DNA of 54,739 nt from Lachnospiraceae bacterium UBA4348 (GTDB lineage Bacteria; Bacillota; Clostridia; Lachnospirales; Lachnospiraceae): assembly GCA_002394165.1 (NCBI GenBank), contig DGTA01000037.1:4162-58900 (forward strand), in the 5' to 3' direction. Positions 1-9,106 of the stretch are shown piece by piece. Below the pieces are notes generated by a model that worked only from the letters and a program-made list of their open reading frames with translations, was not told where the DNA came from and did no database searches. The stretch's first letter is position 1. Each line of letters begins with the position of its first letter. Position numbers and translations under genes: made by a program.

Positions 1-998
1 TTGCCGTCCACATACTCGGGATCATAGACAAGGCCGAGAGCTACGTAGGTATTCTTGTACATGCCGGCGGTCTGCAGGGCATAGGTTGCATCGTTGAAGT
101 CCCAGGTCTGGTCGAACATACCAAGAACGATACCGGAGGACAGCTGAGCGATGTACTGGTCATAGTTCATAACGAAGGTGTCCTTGCTGATGAGGCCCTT
201 CTGGAACTCTTCGTTCAGTTTCTTGTAATACGGTTTTGCATACGGCTTGTCAATGAAGGTCTCGGTATGGAAATCATCCGTGCTGACATCAACAAGAACT
301 TCGCCGTCGTTCGGGCGGCCCATCAGGTGCTGCACCGGGTTGATCAGGCAGAAATGTCTCCAGTCTTCGCAGAGGATATCAAAGCCGATATACGGAGTTC
401 CGTTCTCATCGGTGGGGTTCTCCGCAAGGAAAGCCTCGATCAGGTCGAAGTACTCGTTCAGAGTGTGGATCTGCGGATAGCCTGCCCACTCAAGAACCTG
501 CTTCTGGATGAAGAATGCGGGTCCGTTGACGGAGTTGACGATCTGCTCGCCGTCGGCCAGGCCGTAGTTCGGGATGATGTAGAGGGCATCGTTGCCGTCC
601 TCATCCTGTGTGATCAGGCGTGCCTTCTGGGGCTCGATGTGTGCCCACAGGCGCGGAGTAGTCTCGGGGGATACATAGTCAAGAAGGTTGATCAGAGCGC
701 CGTTCTGGATAAGAAGGTCAGCGCTGTTGCCGCCGTCAAACAGATCCGGATAATCTTCACCGGCGATCTTCACGCCGAGGGTCTCATCCAGGTCGCCTGC
801 CAGGAACTCAAACTCAAAGGAAATGCCGAATTCTTCTTCGATCTTCTGATAGATCTTGTTGTCGTCTGCAGGCTGATCGCCGGGATCGCCGCGGAAAACA
901 GTCAGGGTGATGGGTTCCTGCGCTTCTTCCGCATGAACGGCGATTGCAGGAGCGGCTGCCAGTGCCAGTACCAATGTGGCTGCCAGGATTTTTTTCAT
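1..998 (-). CDS. Extracellular solute-binding protein, sugar ABC type (3' end outside window)
   Basis: Substrate-binding component of an ABC importer, family 1 (LipO-like) by overall sequence character. The start at 998 is fixed by a GAAGGAGG site about 8 nt upstream. Residues 1 to about 23 form an export signal (MKKILAATLVLALAAAPAIA, then VHAEE). The mature part begins EPITLTVFRGDPGD and carries the DLFDGGNSADLL type segment typical of these proteins. The frame runs off the left edge after about 332 codons, so the permease genes, if present, lie outside. Odd point: there is no lipobox cysteine although Gram-positive binding proteins are normally lipoproteins. Ligand unknown; an oligosaccharide is an inference. 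Family call fairly secure. Confidence 0.85.
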   Translation of the reverse strand, partial: MKKILAATLVLALAAAPAIAVHAEEAQEPITLTVFRGDPGDQPADDNKIYQKIEEEFGISFEFEFLAGDLDETLGVKIAGEDYPDLFDGGNSADLLIQNGALINLLDYVSPETTPRLWAHIEPQKARLITQDEDGNDALYIIPNYGLADGEQIVNSVNGPAFFIQKQVLEWAGYPQIHTLNEYFDLIEAFLAENPTDENGTPYIGFDILCEDWRHFCLINPVQHLMGRPNDGEVLVDVSTDDFHTETFIDKPYAKPYYKKLNEEFQKGLISKDTFVMNYDQYIAQLSSGIVLGMFDQTWDFNDATYALQTAGMYKNTYVALGLVYDPEYVDG

Positions 999-1442
999 GT
1001 TCTTGTCCTCCTTCAGGAAAGATTTGAGCACTTATGCCCAGTCAATTGGATCGTCATATGGTTACTGTTCCATGCAATGTTACTGATATAACTCTAGCAT
1101 TCGTTTTACTGACATGGCATTCGAATTCTTGCTTCTTAGCACGCAATTATTGCTCTTTTCTCCTTATGTTTTTCGTTGATTGGTCAACTTTTACAGTTTT
1201 AAAGCTCAGATTTTGGTGATAATGCACGACTTTCTCTTGCATTAGTGTCTGATTTTCAAACTATTCAACCCACTTAGCGCTTTTTTCATTTTTCTTTTCG
1301 ACCTGTAATGAGCAAGAATTAAGCCATACTCTTTGTCATGTTTAGGCAGGCTCTGCGAATTGTCACAAGGCCTCCGTGCGTGTAGAATGGAGATATGTTT
1401 GAACAGATATCAGACAGATTTTTATAGAAGGGACAAAGAAAC
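999..1442. promoter_or_regulatory. Divergent intergenic region
   Basis: This 444-base AT-rich stretch separates the minus-strand binding protein from the plus-strand aldolase. The aldolase promoter at 1360-1388 is clear. For the binding-protein gene, TTGACC (minus strand, near 1180) and a TATAT-rich stretch near 1085 are visible, but no well-spaced pair could be fixed. No ORF with a ribosome site was seen. Confidence 0.5.
1360..1388 (+). promoter_or_regulatory. Sigma-A type promoter of the threonine aldolase gene
   Basis: TTGTCA at 1360-1365, a 17-base spacer and TAGAAT at 1383-1388. Transcription would begin near 1395, about 48 nt before the start codon. Confidence 0.7.
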
Positions 1443-2504
1443 ATGACTTCATCAGACAACGGAAAACTGTATTTTGATTCCGACTATATGGAAGGCGCTC
1501 ACCCCGCCATTTTGAAACGCCTCCTGGAGACAAACCCGGAAAAGACGCCCGGGTACGGATCCGATCCCTATACCGCCTCCGCGCGGGATAAGATCCGCAC
1601 GGCCTGCGCGACGCCGGAGGCGGAGGTCTTCATTCTCGCAGGCGGCACCCAGACCAACGCCGCCGTCATCGGCGCGCTCTTAAAGCCCTGGCAGGGCGTC
1701 CTGGCCGCGCAGACCGGACACATCAGCACGCACGAGGCCGGGGCCATCGAATTCACCGGCCACAAGGTCATGACCCTGCCCCAGAAGCTGGGAAAGATCA
1801 GCGCCGAGCAGATTGAAGAGGCCCTTGAAGGCTGGGCCGGTGACGGCAACCGCGACCATATGGTGATGCCGGGAATGGTCTATCTCTCCCAGCCCACCGA
1901 GTACGGAACGCTCTACTCGCTCGCGGAGCTGGAGGCGATCAGTGCCGTCTGCCGACGTTTTGAAATTCCGCTCTATATTGACGGTGCCAGGCTCGCATAC
2001 GCCCTTGCCTGCCCAAAGAACGATGTGACGCTTAAGGATCTGGCAAGACTTTGCGATGTCTTCTACATCGGCGGCACCAAATGCGGAGCCCTCTTCGGGG
2101 AAGCGGTCGTCATTCCGCGGCCGGGCCTTATTCCGCATTTCTTCACGATCATCAAACAGCGCGGCGCTCTGCTGGCTAAAGGAAGGATCGCCGGCATTCA
2201 GTTCGATACCCTCTTTACCGATGACCTGTACCTGAAGATCGGGGCCAATGCCATTGAAACGGCCGCCGCCATTAAAGCGGCGCTGGCGGAGGGCGGCTAT
2301 CCCTTTGCGATCGACTCGCCCACGAACCAGATCTTCATCGTGCTTTCGCCTGAACAGAAAAAGAAGCTCACCGACAAAGTGTCGCTGAGCTTCTGGGAAA
2401 ACCTTCCGGACGGACGGACCGTCATGCGCATCGCCACCAGCTGGGCGACAACGGAAGAAGATGTGAATGCGCTGTGCGCTCTGTTAAAAGAATCCGCCCG
2501 GTAA
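1443..2504 (+). CDS. ltaE: Low-specificity threonine aldolase family protein (PLP)
   Basis: Fold-type I PLP enzyme of the beta-eliminating lyase/threonine aldolase family, expected to cleave L-threonine or L-allo-threonine to glycine and acetaldehyde in the cytoplasm. The sequence opens with the family pattern FDSDYMEGAHP. It has AGGTQTN at 67-72, the cofactor aspartate in YIDGAR (D180) and the Schiff-base lysine in GGTKCG (K213). At 353 residues the length is normal. The start has a modest purine-rich site (AGAAGGGACAAAG). It is monocistronic: its own promoter at 1360 and a convergent MFS gene ending one base after its stop. Some members act on other beta-hydroxy amino acids, so substrate is inferred. 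Confidence 0.9.
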   Translation: MTSSDNGKLYFDSDYMEGAHPAILKRLLETNPEKTPGYGSDPYTASARDKIRTACATPEAEVFILAGGTQTNAAVIGALLKPWQGVLAAQTGHISTHEAGAIEFTGHKVMTLPQKLGKISAEQIEEALEGWAGDGNRDHMVMPGMVYLSQPTEYGTLYSLAELEAISAVCRRFEIPLYIDGARLAYALACPKNDVTLKDLARLCDVFYIGGTKCGALFGEAVVIPRPGLIPHFFTIIKQRGALLAKGRIAGIQFDTLFTDDLYLKIGANAIETAAAIKAALAEGGYPFAIDSPTNQIFIVLSPEQKKKLTDKVSLSFWENLPDGRTVMRIATSWATTEEDVNALCALLKESAR

Positions 2505-2505
2505 A

Positions 2506-3693
2506 CTACCGGCCGGCCGGGGCGGTCTTTCCGCAGAGGATAACCCCCGCCAGCAGCAGCGCCGGAAAGACGACCGCAGCCAGGATGCCCATCCTGAGGT
2601 TGTCACCGGCCAGGCTGGAAACGAGACCGGCCAGGGTCGGGCCGCCCGAGCAGCCGATGTCACCGCCCAGGGCCAGCATGGCGAAAAGAGCCGTCCCTCC
2701 GCCGGGCAGGCAGGAGGCCGCCTTGCTGAAGGAACCCGGCCACATGATGCCGACGGAGAGTCCGCACAGGGCGCAGCAGGCCAGCGACAGAGCCGGCACC
2801 GGCAGCAGGCTGATCCCCAGATAGGAGGCAATGCACAGCAGGCAGCTTCCCTTCATGAACGTGTCGAGCGGGATACGGTCACCGTACTTTCCGTAGAAAG
2901 CACGGGAAGCACCCATCAGGACGGCGAAAGCCATCGGTCCGGCCAGGTCCCCGGCCGCCTTGGAGATGCCAAGTCCTCTCTCGGCAAAGGCGGAGGCCCA
3001 CTGACTCACAGCCTGCTCACTGGCGCCGGAGCAGATCATCATGACCAGCAGTATCCAGAACAGCCTGCTGCGGAATAGTTCGCCAAGGCGCATCCCCTGC
3101 TCTCCCTCCGCGATCAGCGGGGCGATGGGCACACGCGTGAAAACGAACGCGTTGACGATGGGGATGACGGACCAGGTCACGGCAAGGATCTTCCAGTTCC
3201 CTATCCCGAAGATCTTAAAGAACACCGTGGACAAAAGCACCACACCCACATGACCCCAGCAGTAGAAGGAATGGAGCATGCTCATCGTCTTCTCTTTATT
3301 ATCGGAGGGGCATGCCTCCACCACCGGGGAGACAAGTACCTCCAGCAGCCCGCCGCCTATGGCGTAGACGGTTACGCTCAGCAATATCCCCGCAAAGGGC
3401 GAAGGCATCATCTCAGGCAGAACGTCCAGGCCGATCAGGCCCGCGGCGGACAGAATATGAGCCGCTACCATGCAGATGCGGTAGCCGATCCGGTCCACGA
3501 AAGTCACGGACACGGCATCCACCAGCAGCTGGACACCGAAATTGAAGGTAACCAGCAGGGTGATCAGTGAGAGCGGAATGTGATAGGTCTTCTGGAAAGT
3601 CAAAAACAGAAGCGGCACGAAGTTGTTGACGACCGCCTGCACGATATATCCGACAAAGCAGGCCGTGATGGTCCGGTTGTACTTTTGTTCCAT
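2506..3693 (-). CDS. MFS transporter
   Basis: Major facilitator superfamily carrier of 395 residues with about 12 hydrophobic segments. The N-terminal half reads FVGYIVQAVVNNFVPLLFL, followed by the loop DAVSVTFVDRIGYR, which stands where the MFS motif A loop lies. A central charged loop (APLIAEGEQGMRLGELFRS, about 195-213) separates the halves. AAGGAG lies 10 nt before the ATG. It is the last gene of the sugar operon, 20 nt after the DUF362 gene, and converges on the aldolase. Substrate cannot be read; context suggests a sugar or its product, import or export undecided. Confidence 0.85.
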   Translation of the reverse strand: MEQKYNRTITACFVGYIVQAVVNNFVPLLFLTFQKTYHIPLSLITLLVTFNFGVQLLVDAVSVTFVDRIGYRICMVAAHILSAAGLIGLDVLPEMMPSPFAGILLSVTVYAIGGGLLEVLVSPVVEACPSDNKEKTMSMLHSFYCWGHVGVVLLSTVFFKIFGIGNWKILAVTWSVIPIVNAFVFTRVPIAPLIAEGEQGMRLGELFRSRLFWILLVMMICSGASEQAVSQWASAFAERGLGISKAAGDLAGPMAFAVLMGASRAFYGKYGDRIPLDTFMKGSCLLCIASYLGISLLPVPALSLACCALCGLSVGIMWPGSFSKAASCLPGGGTALFAMLALGGDIGCSGGPTLAGLVSSLAGDNLRMGILAAVVFPALLLAGVILCGKTAPAGR

Positions 3694-3713
3694 TATTTAT
3701 GATCTCCTTCCCC

Positions 3714-4814
3714 TCAATGCGAAAGGATATAGTCTTTAAGCTCGTTGTAGATCTTGTCTTCGTCCGGCGGGCATCCCATGATGCACTTGTCGAAATCCTT
3801 CGTGCACCGGCCCACGCCGAGTTTCCCTCTCTTCCCCTGCATACCCTGCCCGATGCCGATCGGCACCGTCAGTTTTTCCAGAAGTCCTTCCTCCTTCAGC
3901 CGCCAGAGCGCCCCGGTCAGGCTGGCGTAGCAGGCGCTGCACGAATCGGATTCCTCCACCGCATAGGATACTTCGAGGATCTTGTCCTTCCTGGGAAGCT
4001 CCTCAGGCGCGCCGTCATCGTCCAGGGCTGTGATCTGCGCCTTTGAAAGATCGCTGCTGCCGATGCCGAGCGCCTCGGCCATCCCGATGTAGGGCACCTC
4101 ATCGACGGAAAGCCCCATCAGGTAACAGGCATAGGAATCGACCAGCACCGGATCGAGGGCGGCCATGACAAAATTGCGCACCACCGGGTTTCCGCCCTCC
4201 TCGAAGTCAAGGTCGCCGCAGATATGATCCACCACAATGAAATCCTGGCGGATGCCCGCCTGCAGGTGGGCGATCGGCTTGTGAAGGCCCATCCGGTGGA
4301 ACCTGGATTTCTCGCGGTTAGGCAGGAGTCCTTTGAGGTTTTTGAGCGCGCAGGTCATCTTTGTCTGGCAGTGCCCCTTGATCACGGGTACGTTGATCAG
4401 GAAATCGATCCGGTCCGTCACATCGGTGATCTCCAGCTTCATTCCCGCGCAGTCTTTTGCATGCCATTTCTCCTTCTGCGTGTCGACAAACGGGACATGA
4501 TATTTTTCGCACAGCTCCCGGTAGCCGCAGTATTCATAGGCTTCACTGGTCCGGTCTCCCACCCAGGAGCCCTCAGCGATGAGGATGTTCTCAAATCCGT
4601 TCTCCTGCAGGTATTCAATGATGCCGGCGATGATCTCAGTATGCGTGGTCCCTCCGAAGCGGGCCGGGGAGGGCACCACAAGGTTGGGCTTGATTCCGAC
4701 ACATTTTGCCCGGTCACCGATACGGGCGGCCAGCTCTGCCTCCTCAAGCAGCCTTATTGTCATCTGTGTATAATTTTCTCCGTGGATCTTAAGGATCTGG
4801 TTTCTTTCAATCAT
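3714..4814 (-). CDS. DUF362 family protein
   Basis: DUF362 proteins have a conserved N-terminal alpha/beta domain and often Fe-S clusters; their biochemical role is unknown. Here GIKPNLVVPSPARFGGTTHT and KGHCQTKMTCALKNLKGLLP are the family signatures. C-terminal cysteines in SDSCSACYAS, GRCTKDF and KCIMGCPP could hold a cluster, though no textbook ferredoxin CxxCxxCxxxC motif is present. The ATG at 4814 is chosen because AAAGGAG lies 7 nt upstream. The frame stays open further upstream, but only into the palindromic repeat at 4855-4906. The gene sits between a sugar kinase and an MFS carrier in the same operon, an unusual place for this family. Confidence 0.85.
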   Translation of the reverse strand: MIERNQILKIHGENYTQMTIRLLEEAELAARIGDRAKCVGIKPNLVVPSPARFGGTTHTEIIAGIIEYLQENGFENILIAEGSWVGDRTSEAYEYCGYRELCEKYHVPFVDTQKEKWHAKDCAGMKLEITDVTDRIDFLINVPVIKGHCQTKMTCALKNLKGLLPNREKSRFHRMGLHKPIAHLQAGIRQDFIVVDHICGDLDFEEGGNPVVRNFVMAALDPVLVDSYACYLMGLSVDEVPYIGMAEALGIGSSDLSKAQITALDDDGAPEELPRKDKILEVSYAVEESDSCSACYASLTGALWRLKEEGLLEKLTVPIGIGQGMQGKRGKLGVGRCTKDFDKCIMGCPPDEDKIYNELKDYILSH

Positions 4815-4854
4815 GGCTGCTCCTTTCTGCCGCATCCGGGTCTGTTGGGCTTGC

Positions 4855-4906
4855 CAGGGGTCTGACCCTTTTCGCACGTTGAAGTGCGAAAAGGGTCAGA
4901 CCCCTG
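4855..4906. repeat. REP-like palindromic repeat, family A, copy 1
   Basis: Perfect hairpin: 23-nt arms at 4855-4877 and 4884-4906 round the loop GTTGAA. The arm carries AGGGGTCTGACCCTTTTC. It lies between the kinase and DUF362 genes. No T tract follows in the direction of transcription, so it is more likely a REP element or mRNA-stability hairpin than a terminator. Confidence 0.9.
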
Positions 4907-4924
4907 ATAAAAAACCCCGTATTT

Positions 4925-6043
4925 TCAAGCTTTTTCCCATCCGGAATCGATCATTCTCCGGATCTCTTCCAACGGCTTTATGCCGCTGATCGCATCGTAG
5001 CTCGTGCAGGCCAGGGCTCCTCCGGCGGCAGCGTTCTGCAGGGCTCTTTCAGGGCCCTCGCCGGATAGGATGCTGGTGAGGAAGGCTGCGATGCACACGT
5101 CGCCCGCCCCGGTCCCGGAGCGGAAGTTCTCCACTTTGTAGCTTTTTTCAAACCGCCCGAATCCGTTCCAGGCGGCCGCATCGAGTTCCAGGCGCTTTCC
5201 GGCGCTGTCCATACGGTCGGACACGGCCAGATAAAGGCCCGGCGCCCCGCATTTGAGCAGCACGCTTTTGGCTCCGAGCGCCAGGCACTGCTCCGCTACC
5301 GGAATGATATCCTCCTCGAGGGACAGAACCAGAGTCATGTCATCGCTGCCCGCTTTTTCCTTCAGCTCTTCATAGCGCGGCCGGTCGATCAGGAAGCAGA
5401 TCTCCTCAAAGCTGGGCACAAAGAAATCGACGTAGGGGAGCGTGCGCTCAAGGATCGCTCTCCAGTCGGTGCGCCCGGTGGCCGAGTCCGGATCCACCGC
5501 CGCCAGGTCGAGGCTCGTGGCGATGCCCATGCCCGCCAACCGCCTGAACATAGCCTCCATCGCTTTCCCGCCGTTCTCATACATCTTCGCCATCAGCGTG
5601 GGATAGCCGAAGTGGAACAGCGCCGCTTCCGAGAGCATCTCATCGGTGATCTCGGTGCCGTTAAAGGTATCGTTGGCTCCCGGGCAGTGAAGGAAGATCC
5701 GGTCGATCCCCGGAGGAGCGATCACCACGGAATAGCTGGTCGTCTCTCCCGGAGCCGTGATCAGTCCGCCGCCCGCGCCGTACTTGTCCAGCACACTGCG
5801 GATGATGAGTCCGAATTCATCATCGCCCACTTTTCCAAGAAGGCTCACATCGGCCCCCATCAGCTTCATGCCAAGCCCCGTGTTGGCCACGCTCCCGCCG
5901 GAGTGAATATCCGGCGCCATCGTCTGGAGCAGAGTGCCGGGCCGAAGCAGCTCGCCGATATTCCTGGCCCTGGCCCCGGTCTCCGGAAAGACCGGCGTGA
6001 TGTCAATACAGATATGTCCCGCTGCGATCGCTTTTTTCTTCAT
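4925..6043 (-). CDS. PfkB-family carbohydrate kinase
   Basis: Ribokinase/PfkB-fold kinase that phosphorylates a sugar, nucleoside or related alcohol with ATP in the cytoplasm. The family signatures are present: HSGGSVANTG near the N terminus, binding substrate, and the C-terminal anion-hole and catalytic motif SGTGAGDVCIAAF with the base aspartate. Length 372 is slightly long for the family. I take the ATG at 6043 (GGGGGTGG just upstream); a TTG start 30 nt earlier is possible. It follows the sugar permeases in the operon, so it probably phosphorylates the imported sugar or a product; the substrate is not readable. Confidence 0.88.
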   Translation of the reverse strand: MKKKAIAAGHICIDITPVFPETGARARNIGELLRPGTLLQTMAPDIHSGGSVANTGLGMKLMGADVSLLGKVGDDEFGLIIRSVLDKYGAGGGLITAPGETTSYSVVIAPPGIDRIFLHCPGANDTFNGTEITDEMLSEAALFHFGYPTLMAKMYENGGKAMEAMFRRLAGMGIATSLDLAAVDPDSATGRTDWRAILERTLPYVDFFVPSFEEICFLIDRPRYEELKEKAGSDDMTLVLSLEEDIIPVAEQCLALGAKSVLLKCGAPGLYLAVSDRMDSAGKRLELDAAAWNGFGRFEKSYKVENFRSGTGAGDVCIAAFLTSILSGEGPERALQNAAAGGALACTSYDAISGIKPLEEIRRMIDSGWEKA

Positions 6044-6079
6044 GGTCCACCCCCGTCTGCTGAATGATGTCAAAAATTC

Positions 6080-6730
6080 CTATGATACAAGTGCCTTTGC
6101 GATCTCCCGCACATCCCTGTGCCGGAGTTTTCTGGGTTCGAACCGGATGAGGTGGTAGACCGCCTGCATCACGGCGCCGGCGCCCAGCGTGCTGATCACG
6201 GTGCCGATCCCCACGGGCCCGCCAAGCGCAAAGCCGGCCGCCAGGACCACCGCCCACAGGGCGATCTCCACCACCCCGATGGGAACCTTCGGCACTCTTT
6301 TTCCAAGGCCGATCAGCAGGGCATCCCTCGGGCCGCAGCACTGCTCGCAGGCCATGTAGATCCACATGCCGACCGCCATGAACACAAATCCGGTCAGCAT
6401 GATCACGATTCCAAGCCACAGGCTTTTATTGAGCGGAAGCGGATTGAGCGAGTTGAACAGCTGAACAAAGTTGCCCGTGAGCAGGGCGTCGATCAGCGTC
6501 CCGAACCCGATCCGCTCTCCCAGAAGGAGATCGATCCCCACAATAACAAGCGCCATGCAGGTCATGGAAAGCCCGTAATTAAGGGGTGTATGAGCGGCGA
6601 TCCCCATCCCCAGGCAGTCCCAGGGCGCCAGCCCGATATTCGCAAAAATGGTCAGATGCACCCCGAAGGAAAATACGAAAAGTCCTGCAGCGATCTGCAG
6701 CCACTGCAGGAGGATCTTTTTCTTGCTCAT
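6080..6730 (-). CDS. YczE/YitT-like integral membrane protein
   Basis: Membrane protein of about 216 residues with five to six hydrophobic segments, resembling the YczE/YyaS/YitT group. The N-terminal pattern LTIFANIGLAPWDCLGMGIA is typical of that group. The group's function is not established. I chose ATG 6730 (a TTG precedes it); the ribosome site is weak, so translation may be coupled to the permease gene ending 13 bases upstream. Cys-rich ACEQCCGPRDALL faces a loop. It is embedded in the sugar ABC operon, a suggestive but uninformative context. Confidence 0.8.
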   Translation of the reverse strand: MSKKKILLQWLQIAAGLFVFSFGVHLTIFANIGLAPWDCLGMGIAAHTPLNYGLSMTCMALVIVGIDLLLGERIGFGTLIDALLTGNFVQLFNSLNPLPLNKSLWLGIVIMLTGFVFMAVGMWIYMACEQCCGPRDALLIGLGKRVPKVPIGVVEIALWAVVLAAGFALGGPVGIGTVISTLGAGAVMQAVYHLIRFEPRKLRHRDVREIAKALVS

Positions 6731-6742
6731 CAATATGTTCGG

Positions 6743-7624
6743 TCAGCCTTTCACGGCGCCTCCGGTGACGCCTTCCACATAGTATTTCTGCAGGAACATG
6801 AACAGGATGGTCACCGGAACGGCCACCAGGATACCGCCGGCGCAGAACCGGGTGAAATATCCCTGATAGTCGTTGGTCCAGACCCATCGCTGCATACCGA
6901 CCGCCACGTTATAACTCTTATCATAGCCGAAAGCGATGTAGGAGGCCATGACGAAATCACACCACGGAGCCATGAAAGCGACCAGGGCGGTGTAGATGAT
7001 GATCGGTTTGGAAAGAGGCACGGTCAGGATGAGGAAGATCTTCGCCCTCGAAGCGCCGTCGATCATGGCTGCCTCGTCCAGCGCAGCCGGGATGGTATCG
7101 AAATAGCCTTTGCAGACATAATAGCCCATGCCGGAGCTCGCCACCGAGACCAGGATCAGGCCCGGGATCGCACCCGCCTGGGTCAACCCGAACTGCTTAA
7201 GCAGGAAGTACAGGCAGATCAGGGTCAGGAACCCGGGGAACATGCCCAGGACCAGCCAGAAACGCATCAGCAGCGTCCTGCCCTTGAAACGCATCCTGGA
7301 GAGTGCGTAGCTGACGCACAGGATGATGATCGTTTGCAGGATGGCCACGCAGAAGGCAATGATCAGCGTATTCCCGTACCAGCGCAGGTAGTTCGTCTCG
7401 CCGGAGAACAGGAAGCGGTAATTGTCGAGGGAAAAATGCTTCGGGATGATGTAATCCACCATTCCGCCGTACTCGACCTTCGGGTCATAGGAGCGGAAGC
7501 TCTGCATGATCAGTCCGAAGAACGGGAACAGCCAGATAATACTGATCAGGATCAGCGCCGCGTAAGCGAAGGCATTGCCGATCATTTTGTTTCTCTTCAT
7601 GGATCCGGTCTGTTGTTTTTCCAT
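6743..7624 (-). CDS. Carbohydrate ABC transporter permease, MalG type
   Basis: Inner permease subunit of a CUT1-family sugar importer, 293 residues, six predicted membrane helices. The cytoplasmic EAA loop that docks on the ATPase is present as EAAMIDGASRAKIF (about 196-209). Its start codon overlaps the stop of the upstream MalF-type gene by one base (TAATG), showing translational coupling. The partner ATPase is not in this operon. CUT1 systems commonly share a general MsmK/UgpC ATPase encoded elsewhere. Confidence 0.92.
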   Translation of the reverse strand: MEKQQTGSMKRNKMIGNAFAYAALILISIIWLFPFFGLIMQSFRSYDPKVEYGGMVDYIIPKHFSLDNYRFLFSGETNYLRWYGNTLIIAFCVAILQTIIILCVSYALSRMRFKGRTLLMRFWLVLGMFPGFLTLICLYFLLKQFGLTQAGAIPGLILVSVASSGMGYYVCKGYFDTIPAALDEAAMIDGASRAKIFLILTVPLSKPIIIYTALVAFMAPWCDFVMASYIAFGYDKSYNVAVGMQRWVWTNDYQGYFTRFCAGGILVAVPVTILFMFLQKYYVEGVTGGAVKG

Positions 7625-8988
7625 TATTGGAACCCCCCTTCATCGCGCACGGAAGGCAGCATGTTGTAGACGATCAGCGACGTGACAGCCACGACCAGGA
7701 ACACCATGATACCGATGACGGCTGCCATCTTGTAGTCGGTGTTGGTCACGGTCATCTTGTACAGCCAGGTGACCAGCAGGTCCGTCTGCCCGGCGTTCTC
7801 CGCCATCTTCATCGACTGCGGCTGGCCCTTTGTCAGCAGGTAAATAACGTTGAAGTTGTTCAGGTTGCCCGTAAACTGGGTCAGCAGGAACGGTCCCGTG
7901 ACGAAGAGCATGTAGGGAAGCGTGATGCTGCGGAACATCTGGAAGGGCGTCGCCCCGTCGATTCTGGCGCTCTCGTACAGTTCCTCCGGAATATTCATCA
8001 AAAGGCCGGTGGCGATGAGCATCATGTAGGGAATGCCGATCCAGATATTGACGACGATGATCGTAATCCTCGCCAGCATCGGGTCTGTCCAGAACGGGAT
8101 GGGACTCGAGATCCACCCCCATTTCATCAGGTATCCGTTCACCAGTCCGTCGTTGGCGAACATCTTATAGACGTACAGCAGCGACACAAACTGCGGCACC
8201 GCGATGGTGATGACCAGGATGGTGCGCCACAGCTTTTTGAATTTGATCCCCTTCTTATTGATCAGGATGGCGACCGCCATGCCCAGGAAATAATCCAGGA
8301 AAGTCGCGAAGAAGGCCCAGACCATGGTCCAGGCGAGCACCTTGAGGAAGGTGGTGCCAAACCCCGAGCTGCCGAAGGTGAACAGCTGCTTAAAGTTGTC
8401 CAGTCCCACCCAGGTGAACAGGTTGGTGGGCGACTGGTGGTTCTTGTCATAGTTTGTAAAGGCCACGCAGATCATGAACATGATCGGCAGCACGGTGAAC
8501 AGGAAGATGCCCAGCACCGGCAGGGCCAGAAGGGTCTTGTCAAAGTTGCCGTCCAGCAGCGAGCCGAGCACGCTTTTGTTGGCCGGCAGTTTTTTACCTG
8601 CTTTCAGCAGAGATTCCTCGTATCGATTTTCCTCGATATTCATCCTCCATACCAGGATGACCAGAAAGATCAGTACGATCGTCAGCAGTCCGAACAGCAG
8701 GATCAGGAAACTGTTGTCTCCGTATACGGTCACACGGTGTTCTTTGTGGGTCTCCACCGTGCCCAGGGTTGAAAATTTGCTCAGATAGGTCCAGCCAAAA
8801 GAGACCATGTACCAGATAAAGAGTGCCTCGCAGCTTAAAAATGCCAGGCCCTTGACGATCTGGCCGCGCATGAGCGGTCCGATGCCGAAGATCAGGTAGG
8901 AAAGCCTCGTCTTTGCATCTCCCTGCGCAAAGGTCGTTCCGATCGAAGCAATGTTTTCTCCGACGGCCCGAAAGAATTTTCTGATCAC
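7624..8988 (-). CDS. Carbohydrate ABC transporter permease, MalF type
   Basis: Second CUT1 permease subunit. The N-terminal extension of roughly 150 residues contains extra membrane segments (RGQIVKGLAFLSCEALFIWY and LLFGLLTIVLIFLVILVW). The core has the EAA-like loop YESARIDGATPFQMF. I propose the GTG at 8988, because GGAGG lies 8 nt before it. ATG 8994 is too close to that site, and a TTG at 9018 has no ribosome site. It follows the binding-protein gene after a 118-base gap holding two hairpins, and pairs with the MalG-type subunit. Confidence 0.88.
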   Translation of the reverse strand: MIRKFFRAVGENIASIGTTFAQGDAKTRLSYLIFGIGPLMRGQIVKGLAFLSCEALFIWYMVSFGWTYLSKFSTLGTVETHKEHRVTVYGDNSFLILLFGLLTIVLIFLVILVWRMNIEENRYEESLLKAGKKLPANKSVLGSLLDGNFDKTLLALPVLGIFLFTVLPIMFMICVAFTNYDKNHQSPTNLFTWVGLDNFKQLFTFGSSGFGTTFLKVLAWTMVWAFFATFLDYFLGMAVAILINKKGIKFKKLWRTILVITIAVPQFVSLLYVYKMFANDGLVNGYLMKWGWISSPIPFWTDPMLARITIIVVNIWIGIPYMMLIATGLLMNIPEELYESARIDGATPFQMFRSITLPYMLFVTGPFLLTQFTGNLNNFNVIYLLTKGQPQSMKMAENAGQTDLLVTWLYKMTVTNTDYKMAAVIGIMVFLVVAVTSLIVYNMLPSVRDEGGFQ

Positions 8989-9028
8989 GTCCATCACCTC
9001 CGGGATCATTTTTCCCAAATTGAATCAG

Positions 9029-9083
9029 GAAGCCGGCAAAGATTCTCTTCGCCGGCTCCGAAACCAACTGACCTGAAGGTCAG
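9029..9083 (-). promoter_or_regulatory. Intercistronic hairpins downstream of the binding-protein gene
   Basis: Two stem-loops lie between the binding-protein stop and the permease start. One is CTGACCTTCAGGTCAG (9068-9083). The other has GAGCCGGC/GCCGGCTTC arms across 9029-9058. No T tract follows, so partial read-through is expected. Placed like the hairpins after malE in other bacteria, they probably protect the upstream mRNA and keep binding protein in excess over permease. That function is inference. Confidence 0.65.
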
Positions 9084-9106
9084 CATTTATCTCCTGCCGT
9101 CCTAAG

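Noticed and set aside
6119..7669. Long plus-strand frame of 516 codons
   Set aside because: It is antisense to the YczE and MalG genes, rich in His/Gln/Asp/Arg as expected of a mirror frame in GC-rich genes, and has no ribosome site.
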